Below, in pieces: positions 36,701-48,000 of a stretch of 64,000 bases of DNA. The stretch covers positions 4,283,001 through 4,347,000 of the forward strand of contig JAIUCV010000002.1 of the NCBI GenBank assembly GCA_026724425.1, written 5' to 3'. Both the position numbers and the translations under genes were made by a program. The first letter of the stretch is position 1. Every line of letters starts with the position of its first letter. Below the pieces are notes generated by a model that saw only the letters and a list, made by a program, of their open reading frames with translations, was not told the DNA's origin and made no database searches. Source of the DNA: Erythrophleum ivorense. Its lineage: Eukaryota; Streptophyta; Magnoliopsida; Fabales; Fabaceae.

Positions 36701-37804
36701 CATGGGAATATGCAATTTTATATGTAGTAACATTTATATACATTGGACAAACAAGCTATTATAAATTCTCCTCATCACAATTAACTTTTGGTTATTAGCT
36801 AAATATTTTTTATTTTGAAATTTTTAATGTGTAGTTTATGTCCTAATTGCTCCACCACAATGCATAAAGATGAGTCTTTAAAGAAGGTTGAGAATATAAT
36901 ATGCTGGTTATGAGTCTTCTTTTATAGTTAAATATATTGAACCATTAACAGGAGATTTATTTATGGCATGATTTGTATATTGTCATTTTGATGAAATAGG
37001 TTTTTCTAATATTAGGAGGAGATAATAAGCAAATGGAAAAAGAAATTATATGAAATACATTATCATCATCTCATTTAAATTCTCATACAAACCAATGTGA
37101 ACTAGATGTCCATAAAATAATTCATTCATAAAACATTGCCAAATAATTATCAAATATATTTACTAGTCTAAAGAGAATTAACAAATCTTATATACTAGTT
37201 GAAAATGTTTCAATTTCAAATTGATATTCTAGTAGGACAATTGATTAATACAAATGAAATTAAACCACACCTGAAGCGTGGTAGACTAATCAATTTCAAA
37301 GATAAGAATTCTAAAAAACAAAAGAAATGAGCAAATAACTAAAATAGTCATATTGAAGAGGTGAATACTCAAGAGTAGACCCAAAATATAACTAATAATA
37401 AAAATAATAAAGAGATATTGATAAGTTATGCCACTGCTGAAAAAAGATGAAATTAAAAATATATAATTGTTGGCAACAATTTTTCATATAATGTTGTTGT
37501 TAAAATAATTAAACAAAATGAGAATTTTGAATCTAAATCTATCAAAGAATGTATACATAGATATGATTGACCAAAATAGAAAAATACAATTCAAACATTT
37601 TAAAATGAATTTTTTTAGACTTGTAGTCCAAACATTTGAAGATGTAAAGCTAATAGATATAAATGGGTATTTGTGCAAAATAAAAATAAAAAAGAAATAA
37701 AGTCAATAAATATGAAGTATAGCTTGTAATATAAGGGTTTTTGCAAAGGCCTAACATTGATTATAAAGAGATATGTTTTCTTGTGGTGGATGCAATTACT
37801 TTTA

Positions 37805-38689
37805 TGTTATGTTTAGGAGATTGGAAGAGGTTGAATGAAATAGAATATAAAGGAAATGAAAAGAAGGGGAATGGAAGGAGAGTTACTTTTCCCTTGTATG
37901 GATCTTTAAACAAGAAAGGGAAAGAAAACTATTTTTCTATTGTTTAAGAGTTAAGTGAAAGTGGATGGAATGCAATAAATTTAAAAACAAGTTTTCAATA
38001 TTGTTTTCATATTTAAAAACTTGCTTATAAAAAATTGAACATTAACATAGTTGAAAATTTTCAAAATTCATAGAATGAGAAAGAATCAAACTAATAATTA
38101 TTTGTAAACATTTTAACTTGTTATTATACTTGCTTAAAAATAGTTACAACATTACACAACTATTTATCTTGTTTCTTTATAAGGAATTGTTTAAAGGAAC
38201 TTAACATGATTTGTTAAGCAACAATGTGTAACGAAATATTGTACACTAATAAAGTTTTATGTTCGATCCTAAAGAGCACACAATGTATAGAGAATTTCGA
38301 TTGGATAGAAGAAACTTGTCTAAAAGAAAAGACCATGTAGATAAGAAAAAAATATCATAAAATTTAGCAATCTATCAAAATACCATAAGTTTAAATTTAA
38401 CTTAAAAACCAAGAAGAAAGAGCATATGGAAGAAAAAAAAAACTCACTAAAATAAGGTCTTCTAATATATGCATAATTCTACAAGTGTTAAATAGTAATT
38501 TTATAATATTCTAATTGAAATGATGTTCCATTCCATGGCTCCACCCCAATTTGAGGGGGAAGAAATAGAATGGTTTCCTTTTCATTCCGTTAATTCCCTT
38601 TACCTAAAAACCTTTAGAGTAATCGAACATTATTTTTTACCATTCTATTCCATTCTTTCCCCCTCTGTTCCATCCATCCAAACATAGCA
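37805..38689. mobile_element. 885-bp PIF/Harbinger-like element inside copia RT
   Basis: The ends are TGTTATGTTTAGGAGATTGG and, in inverse, TGCTATGTTTGGATGGATGG, flanked by TTA on both sides (37802-37804, 38690-38692). The RT reading before the left TTA (DYKE...VVDAITF) resumes right after the right TTA (RYLISLAVHKKLDMHLMAIV). This fixes the insertion point to the base. A 3-bp TTA duplication is the hallmark of PIF/Harbinger elements. The interior has no transposase, so it is non-autonomous. Confidence 0.8.
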
Positions 38690-39997
38690 TTAGGTATCTC
38701 ATTAGTTTGGCAGTACATAAAAAGCTTGATATGCATCTAATGGCTATCGTTATAACATATTTATATGGCTTACTAAATAGTAAAATTTATATGAAAGTCC
38801 CTTAAAAGATTTAAAATATGAAAAGCATGTAAAGGCTCTTGAGAAAATAGTTCGATACATTTACATAAATCTTTATGTGGATTAAAATAATTTGAATATA
38901 TGTGGTATAATTGTCTTAAAAAATATTTGTTGAAGGAAGGTATAAAAATAATCTAATTTGCCTTTATGTTTTTGTCAAACAATTTGCATCAAAATTTGTT
39001 ATTATTGCTATATATATTGATGATTACATTATTATTGAAACTTTTAAAAAGTTTCAAAAAGCTGTTGATTGTTTAAAAAAAATTCAAATGAAAGACTTTA
39101 GAAAAACAAAATTTTGTCTTAACTTATAAATTGAGCACTTAACAAATAAAATTATTTTTTATTAACCAACTTATATTGAAAATATCTTATAGCAATTCTA
39201 CAATAATAAAACACATCCACTAAGTGCCCTTATAGTTTTAAGATTGCCAGCTATGAATAAAGATTTTTTGTCCTTAAGAAAATGATGAAAACTTCTTGCT
39301 CTTGAAGTATCATATCTTTAAGTTACAAGAACATTAATTTAACATAACTTTATATTATATTTGCCTTAAGTCTATTAGCAAGATTTAATTCTTCTACAAC
39401 AAGAAGACATTTGAATAAAGTTAAGCATCTATTACAATATTTTTGAGAGACCATATTGATATGGGTTATCTTATTAAACTAGCCCTAAACCATAGTTAAT
39501 TAGCTATGCAGATATAAAATATTTATTTAATCCACATAAAACTTAATTTTAAATTGGTTATATATTTACATGTGAGAATATAATTATGTCATGTTACTCC
39601 ATAAAACAATTTGTATCAATTACCTTATCAAATAATGTACAGATAATTGTAGTGCATGAGACAAGTTTATAATATGTTTGACTAAGGTTAATAACCCAAC
39701 GTATCTAAGATATTATAATTTTCCTCTAGGGAAAAAGATTCTAATAATACTATACAAAGATAATGTGACATACATAACTTAATTAAAAGGAGGGTGCATT
39801 AAAGGAAATAAAACAAAACATGTTTTATCAAAATTATTTTTCACTCATGATTTTTTAAAAAATAATGATATAAATATTTAAGAAATTCATTCATATGATA
39901 ATCTGACAAATTTGTTCATTAAGGCATTACCAATTACCACATTTGAGAAGTTAATTTTGGTCTAGGAATGTGCCGATTCAAAGACATAAAGGGCCAT

Positions 39998-40533
39998 TGT
40001 TATTAAGGGAAATAAAATACACATTGTACCTTTTTTCCTTTACCAAAGTTTTGTTTCACTAAATTTTCCTAATAAGGTTTTTGATGAAACAACTTATAAT
40101 GAATATTTAAATGTTATTTACTTGTTTTCCTTCACTAAGTTTTTATTCCATTAGGTTTTTCTTAATAAAATTTTAATAAGACACATTGTTTGTTGATAGA
40201 TATCTAAGAAAAAGTATGATAAATATTATATGAATGTTTATAACTCTAAAAAGAATGATTTTTCAATATCTCTTTTTTTTTGTGTTTAATGGCATATATC
40301 TCATAATCTCTCTAAAGATTTATATTATATAATTATATAGATTATTTTTTTTATTTATATTATTATAATTCTTAAATTAAGTTTGTGAATGAAATGCCTA
40401 TAGATAATGCCATGTATCAAATAATTTGCATCTCAAATGAATAAGAAATATTCTTATATATATATATATATATTATTTCTTGTCCCAATTTTCTCCTATT
40501 CTATTATTTTACATTTTCATTAATTTAACTACA
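39998..40533 (+). repeat. Copia 3' LTR
   Basis: It starts TGTTATTAAGGGAAATAAA just after the RNase H remnants and ends near 'ttaatttaactaca'. It includes the segment shared with the 5' LTR and an (AT)n run at about 40457-40475. Flanking 5-bp duplications could not be confirmed. Confidence 0.55.
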
Positions 40534-40935
40534 GTTAATTCTGTTTTTCTTATTTAAGAGCTACAACTTGGATGCATTTTTGTCAAATGGTGAGAGTTTG
40601 ATATGATTCTACAGGTAATGATATTATTTATTACTTCGGGGGACAATTTACCAGTACTGGGTCAATGTCAATCTGATACGACACAAGTAAGCACGCATGT
40701 CCATCCAACTAGTATCATTCGTTATTAAATCAATTAAGTTCAATGAATCAGCTCTAACTTAAACGGGATCGTGAATTCGTCCAATTATAACTAAATAATA
40801 TATCAAATAACTACTTCTGATGCGCCACAAAATTGGAAAAAAAAAAGTTCAATGGATGCCATGTAGTGTGTGCTGTACAGAAAAATTTCTAATTTAAAAA
40901 ATAAATTAAATGGTTAGATGGAATGATAGGCAAAA

Positions 40936-40970
<35 letters not shown>

Positions 40971-41635
40971 CATATGTACAATTGAGTTGATTTGTTCTCA
41001 AAAGATAAAAGTATTAATAATCAAGATCAATTTTGTATACCAAAAGTGAATAAGACTTGATGTATGAAGAAGAACATAACTATTGGAATATATTTGCTCA
41101 TGATACAAACAAGAACTCCAAAGGATATTACTTAGCTTCACTGACATGCGTATCAAACAAAAAAGAAAAAGGAAAACTGTATAAGTATCAATGTGAAAGG
41201 TGAGATGATGAAGTGAAGAAATAGAAAGTTTGCGCAAGTAGCGCAAAATGTACCCAAATTAAAGGAGACGATGGGCCCAAAATTTAAAGTCATTTTAGGT
41301 GTTTTTGATAGGAGAAATTATTTTTGAATTTTTGAAAATGTTTTATAACAATGAAACATTCTCAACTTTAGTACACATTTTTTAAAAAGTATTTTTAGAA
41401 ATGTGGCATTCTCATTATTTGTACGAAGGAGGTGAAAATGTTGAATTCTCATAAGAAGAGAATGTTTTGAAAGTAATAAAAGATTATTTTATCTCTTTCT
41501 ATCCTAAAATACTTTTAAAGATAATAAATTAGATAAATAATAAATATAAATAAAATAGTAAATATATTATAAAATAATAATAAATGTAAGATATGTAATT
41601 TTAAAAAATTGATATAAACTAAACATGACAATATT
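40534..41635. other. Intergenic with (GA)n microsatellite
   Basis: No gene. A (GA)n tract of about 32 bases lies at 40937-40968, next to a mixed-composition stretch. Confidence 0.55.
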
Positions 41636-43017
41636 AAATTTCTTAAAATATAGTAGTATTTTCAAAAATATTTATAATGAATTAAACATGAGAATATCAT
41701 ATGATTCTTAGAAAGCACGTTCTTGAGAATGTAATCATTTCTAAAGAGCAAAGACATAAAATTTCGTGAACTAAATGACGCTTGTTCCTAGAGAAACTTA
41801 CGCAGACGTCTACTTGGAGCCCATCGTCCACTAAAATGTGGATGTGATCAGTGGTCACCATTTTGCTGTAGAAATCAGAAATCTACTATGATTGTGAGTG
41901 TTAACAGTGTTAGATTATGATTCGACCACAGTTGTACATGGGGCAAGCTTAGGGATAAGCATTAGATAATAATGTATTACACTTTTAGCTAACACTTCGA
42001 TCGATATATATAAATGAAAGGTTCACTATGTAAATCAGAGAGATTAATGTAGAAAGTAAGTCATGTTTTTTGGGGGGAAAAAAATAGGATCCGAATCATT
42101 TGGAAAATATATGATGCACTTTAGATACAGTATTACTGTACTTCAACAATGTATTTAATAAATCAATGTTTCAACTTTTGTCCATTATATATAGAGTTAT
42201 TTTTATAACTGTTTGTTGATTAAATTTTCGTGACTCGTTATTGAATATTTTAAAAGTTATTTAGTATATAAAATGTTAGATAAGAAAATAAAAATAAAAT
42301 GAAAAATAAATGATAAATAACATTCATGTTATTGAATATAAAATAATAATAAAACAGACAAACATAATTAAGTAATAACAATAAAAATATAATAAATATT
42401 ACATATTTTGTTTTTTGTTTTTTTTTGGGGCACATTGAGAAAAAAAATCATCTCCCCTTATATAACAAACGGGCCATAGAAAAAAAGGATTACCGTCTAA
42501 GATTCTTGATATAATATTAACATTACTTTATTTTCCCCATAAAAACAAAGAAATGATGACGCGGAAGCTTTCGCCAGATGAAATTAAGATTCGTGTATCC
42601 TTTATGTATTATTACTGTCTTTAATATAATTTGTTCTAAGACTAGAGTTTTTTGTGTTTACAGCAACGCCTCCTCGCCGCTTCCCCACAACGGCAAAAGG
42701 AAGATAGTCCTAGTACTTTTCAAGTGATCCTCAATCCGTGACGAAGAGGGCCTTGTTTTCAAGTACAATCAACTCCTATATTATTGTATTTTTGACATAT
42801 TGAACGCAAAAAGATCAATATATATTCACCAAGAGTGCCATGAACCCCACTAAAATAACAGGGGACAAAAAAGAAAAAAAATCTTATCCCACCTTAAATA
42901 TGGATCATGATAATATCCATATCCCTTTCGACTCCCATTATTCTATGTGGTAGGAACTATAAAGTATAAACCCTATCGATTATTGTTTCATCAGTTGTCA
43001 CATCTTCCGTGGAATAT
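41636..43017. repeat. Tandem duplication, unit A
   Basis: About 1.38 kb that is repeated in the same orientation at 43038-44697. Shared landmarks include 'agaatgtaatcat', 'gagcccatcgtcc', 'taggatccgaatcatt', 'cactttagatacagtattac', 'tcaagtgatcctcaatcc' and 'ttgtcacatcttc'. The two differ by many substitutions and small indels, so the duplication is old. Apart from a possible two-exon short frame at 42553-42741, I see no gene in it. Confidence 0.85.
42553..42741 (+). other. Possible two-exon short coding sequence, unproven
   Basis: ATG at 42553 opens MMTRKLSPDEIKIR and meets a GT at 42595. A pyrimidine/purine stretch ending TTTACAG leads to 42664, which continues in phase as QRLLAASPQRQKED to a stop at 42739-42741, giving 39 residues. 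The composition is coding-like and GC-richer than around it. In unit B the ATG is changed (TTG) and an indel breaks the frame. It may be a fragment of a host gene carried along with the duplication. Confidence 0.25.
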
Positions 43018-43037
43018 AGCAATATTTTCAAAAAATA

Positions 43038-44697
43038 TTAAATTTCTTAGAATATAGTAATATTTTCAAAATATTTATAATGAGCTAAAGAATATTAAAA
43101 AGCACACTATTGAGAATGTAATCATGTCTGAAGACATAAAATTTTGTGAACCAAACGACTCTGATTATTAAAGAAACTTACGTAGGCGTCACCTCGGAGC
43201 CCATCGTCCGTTAAAATGTGAGGGTGGTCAGTCGAAATCAGAAATCTACATGATTGTGTTAACAGTGTGAGTATTATGATTTGACCACACTTGGACAAGG
43301 CCAGCTTAGGGATAAGCATCGGATAATAGTGCATTATACTTTTAGGTGACACTTCAATCGATATGACATAAAAGAAAGGTAGGTTCACAATGTAAATCAG
43401 AGAGGTTAACGTAGAATGTAAGTCAAGTTTTTGGGTGAAAAAAGTAGGATCCGAATCATTCGGAAAATATATGACGCACTTTAGATACAGTATTACTGTA
43501 CTACAACAATGTATTTAATAAATCAATCTTTTAACTTTTGTCTATTATAAATAGAGTTACTTTTATGACTATTTGTTAATTAAATTTTTGTTGTTATTAA
43601 ATATTTTAAGTGTTATTTGATATACAAAATATTATATATAAAAAAAGTAAGAAATGAAAAATAGATGATAAATAATACTCATATTTTGAAATTAAAAAAA
43701 TAATAAAAAATAAATATTGTTGAACAATAATAATAATATAATAAATATTGTATATTTTATTTTATTTTTTATACATTGGACAAAAAATTCATTTCCCTTC
43801 ATATAGCAAACAAGTCATAAAAAAAAGGTTTACAATCTATATTCTTGATATAATATTAAAATTACTCTATTTTCCCCATGAAACAAAGAAATTGTGACCC
43901 CGGAAGGCTTTCGCCTGATGATATTCCTGAAAATTAAGATTCGTATATCCCCTATATATTATTACTAACTTTAATATAATTTATTCCAAAACTAAGGGCC
44001 TATTTGATTTTTTGTTTTCAGAATAATTTTTTGTTTTTAAAAATAAAAAAATAAAAAAATTATTTGATAATGTGTTTTTAATGAAATGTTTTGTAAAACC
44101 AAAAAACAGAATTTTATTTTTTAGAATAGAAAAATTAACATATTTTTTAGATATTTTGTAACTTTTGTTTTGTAGATAAAAAAATAGAAAATAATTATTT
44201 TTTAAAATAATGATTCAAACTAATTTTTTAATTTTTTTTATTCTTAAAATTTATTTAAAAAATATGTATTTTAAAAATATTAAAACAAATACAGAACCAC
44301 CAAACAGATCTTAATGTTTGAACAACCCCTTTTTGTCTTAGGCATGCCACAGCAACGCCGCCTCACCTCTTCCATAGAATGGCAAAAGAAAGATAGTGCT
44401 AGTACCTTTCAAGTGATCCTCAATCCATGACAAAGAGGGCTTTGTCTTCAAGTACAATCAACTACTGTATTCTTATATGTTTGACATATTGAACACAAAA
44501 ATCAATATATATTCACCAAGAGTGCCATAAACTCTATCAACTTCTAACAAACGGGGGAAAAAATTCTCATCCCACCTTAATCATGGATGGTGATAATATC
44601 CATTTCCCTTTCGGCTATCACTACTCTATGTAGTAGGAACTGTAAGTATAAAACCTAGCTATTGCTTGTTTCATTAGTTGTCACATCTTCTATGGAA
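43038..44697. repeat. Tandem duplication, unit B
   Basis: Second copy of 41636-43017. It is longer because a 316-bp MITE sits at 43996-44311; without it the length is about 1.34 kb. It ends at about 'cttctatggaatg', where unit A joins the start of unit B after some 20 bases. Confidence 0.85.
43996..44311. mobile_element. Tourist-like MITE with TAA duplication
   Basis: It starts GGGCCTATTTGATTTTTTG and ends ACCACCAAACAGATCT, flanked by TAA at 43993-43995 and 44312-44314. Unit A has the unfilled site ('gactagagtttttt' near 42640). The size and interior match the 321-bp copies at 19657-20301. Confidence 0.8.
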
Positions 44698-44906
44698 TGA
44701 CCATAACCCTTTAATTTAGCGTTTCAAGAGTGTTGGCCTTACCCAACTCAACCTTCTCTGCTGTTGGTGACAACTGCAATAATGTAAAGCCTTCATAATA
44801 TATATAGATATGTCTGCTAGTTGCTATACCCGAATATGGCTTATAGTGTTGGCTGGTGTGGACACAACTATTGGAGAAACATATATAATTAATTTTACGA
44901 AGTCAG

Positions 44907-44938
<32 letters not shown>

Positions 44939-45034
44939 CTATATAGTCTAGTAGTGATATCATAGTTTGGATATGTCCTGTTGCTTTATTGACAATACGA
45001 CCGACTTCTTGAGCTGCAGTCATTTTTTGTCTCT
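44698..45034. other. 3' flank of the PIN gene
   Basis: Non-coding, with an (AT)n tract at 44911-44938. It contains the 3' untranslated region of the minus-strand PIN gene. Confidence 0.55.
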
Positions 45035-48000
45035 TCATAGGCCAAGAAATATGTAATATAGGAGCGTTACTGGTAAAGAAACTAACATGCCAAAGATAAC
45101 CCTGCAAAAAAAGAGAAAAACAGAGTGAGAGAAAGAGCAAAAGAATTATAACCCATGGATCATTGTGATTGATCAACAAAGCTATATATTTGCACTCAAA
45201 TCTCTTTTCTCGTGAAAATTTGTAAAACAATTTGTTGGACTTAATTTGACTTTAGGAATCAGTAATAACAAGAGTTACGCTATGTAGGCATGAAATGATG
45301 AAAAATAAAAGCCTACCAAGATAAAGCTTTGCAAAAAGCCTTGAGTTTTCAGCATTAAAAACTTCTATCTACTTTTGATAATAATAAAAAAAAACTTCTA
45401 TCTACTAATTAATGATTACCACATGAAAGAGAGGGGGGATCGCGAGAAAATTAATAGGGTTAATTGTTAACAAGAAAATATCATCAAGAAAACGTAAGTT
45501 AATCATCATTAAAGCACACAAGTTTGTGACCGAATTATGTATGCCGTGGTTGTCATAAACAATGTATTTGAAAGATTCAGTTTGGAAGAGCAGCATAATA
45601 ATTATTTTTTTGCGCGTGGGGTCGATTAAAAGTCAAGTATCTCCTGAGATGAGTGTGAAGCTATAATACCCTTTATGACTTCATACAACCTTCTAAAATA
45701 GTTGCCCCACGTATGTTCAAAATACAAATATTATATCACTAATTAGTTATCATCGTTTTATATATATGATAGGGTCGATATGTGATGCATGCCTCAAACA
45801 GCGAAAAATCGGTGTGCGGCGAAAACTAGAATATAATTAAGTTTGCTTTTTAGTTCAAATTATTTTCGACTGACATTAATGCTACGCCTTTTATACATGA
45901 TAAATAGGAAAATTATATACGCCTTTTATACATGATAAATAGGAAAATTATATATAATTTTCCTGAATTATAGTTTGATTATAATTTTGATATTTAGACT
46001 TTAAAAATATAACATTTTATCTTTTAAACTATCACAAAAATAAAAAAAACATTATATATTTATTAAAATTAATATTTAAAAATCATGTAATTGTGGCATA
46101 ATACTTTAATTATAAAAAGAATTTTGACAAGATAATGAGTATATAAGGTATCACATGATTTCTAAGCATTAATTTTAATTAATATGTAACATTTTACCTT
46201 TTTATAATAGTTTGAAAGGTTAATATTTTAAATTTTGTGAATCAAAATTGTAATTAAGTTATAATTGATGAGAGATATAAGTAGTTTTCCTTAAGAAAAG
46301 AACTTATATATAGTTCTTTATATTTTTACTATTAAATTTTTTAATTAAAATATAATAAATATATAATTCTTCTATAATATTATGATATTATTTAATTTTT
46401 ATAAATAATTGTACAGTTTTTATCATATTTTGATTAGAACATCTAATAATAAAGATATAAAAATATTGCACTTAAATTTATTCCTTCTCCTAATCAGTAA
46501 TAAACAGCGAGGTGTGAATGAATTAAGATAAGGACTTGTCAACAACGAATTCCTGAACTTACCCTGTGCTCAAAATATCAGGGTGCACTCCGTATTCCCT
46601 CGCGAATATAAAAGGCACTATCCCTTGTGGAAGAGCAGCCTGAGAGGGCAAAAGTTCATTTATAACCGTTTTAGCTTACGAGGGGATACTACTACTACTA
46701 CTAATAATAATAATATGAGAGAGAATATTATCCCTGTAGAAACAAGTAGCGAAGTACCTGTACAATGGCAGTTCGTAGTTTGGATCCTCTCAATCCAATA
46801 GCAATGGAGGCAGTAGCCATCACTAGAGGCCCGCAAATGAAGCGAATGGCCATTCCTAGGGCAGCTCTTTTGGTGCCACAGGCTATGATCCGAGGCTGAA
46901 GTGCCATGAACAGCCCTGCAAATATTCAAAGCGCTTTCATTTTGCTATACTTCCATTTTATGTATATCCAAAAAATCCCATTTGCTTGGGACATGATACT
47001 TATATCATGGGTTGTCTCTCCAATTTCATTTTAGTTTCGTGAATTTTCCTAATTAACATGCCAACATGGAATGGAAGTATGGAGGGAAAGAACTTTGAAC
47101 ATACAGTATGTTTCTACTTACCTAAGCTAAACATAGCCATCCCAAGGCCTGCGTCCGAAATTATTTTAATAGATGAATTTATCAAGCTAGGCATCCCTAC
47201 ATTCCATCTGCAAATTCACATGCACCATTCATAAATTTTTATTTAATTAAAGAGAATCATCGCTTCATATTATTACTCAATTTGTTCCCTACAATTATGT
47301 ATATGTAATAATTTGCAGTATATAAAGTTTGGCATAGGTTTATATCACTTACTTGAAGGAGATCAGAGACCAAAGAAGCCCTAACACACTAGAATGTGCA
47401 TTAGGGTTCCGCAGCAGTTTCCTTCCAATTACGTTAAGTATAAGTATTATCATGACCAAAGCACGTGGCATCTTCTGGTTAGTTGCCGTTTCATCTTTGG
47501 GACCTGCTTCCTCCAGCATTGGGACATCGGTGATTTCTCTGAAACTAATTTCTTTCTCTTTAATAATAGCCAAAAATAACACATCAATTAGTAATCTAAT
47601 TATTAAATTTTGGAAATTTAAAATAAATGAATAAACAATGCCTATAATTAATCCTGCAGCACCCACGCACTCCATGTAATAATATTGTGTGTAAATTATT
47701 TGAGGTGGACTTAGACAACATTACCAAGAAATTAAGTTTTAGGTCCCCCCATGATTCGGTATTATAGTTGTAAGGATTCTATACTCTATTTTCACCTCCA
47801 ACGAGGGACTAATTAAAATCGCCTCGTCCATCATTACACACGCGCTGTCTTCCACATGATGGCTAGCTACTATCAATGAATTGCTTCTGAGTAAAGGCTG
47901 TTTGGAGGATCTTAAAGAAAACAAAAAGGCATTGTATTGAAAATAATGATATGATCAAATATCTCAAAAATATTATTTGATTAAAATTATTATGTAATGC

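Larger units (their letters stand above)
33434..40533 (+). mobile_element. Decayed Ty1/copia LTR retrotransposon
   Basis: The order on the plus strand is LTR, gag, protease/integrase, RT, RNase H, LTR, as in copia. Recognisable pieces: gag near 34561-34800 (SEYNSTIFKISFQLKLC); a CCHC knuckle at 35308-35349 (CYQCDMKGHWSHIC); 35720-36055 before the integrase; integrase near 36160-36780 (HVHTQNGL, and the 'DNIGEFTSQAF' type block); post-integrase with GYESSFIVKYIEPLTGD near 36910; RT pieces at 37640-37804 and 38691-39130, including a YIDD-type block near 39020; RNase H to about 39960. Stops and frameshifts occur throughout, so it is long dead. The RT is split by a younger element (37805-38689). 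Confidence 0.85.
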
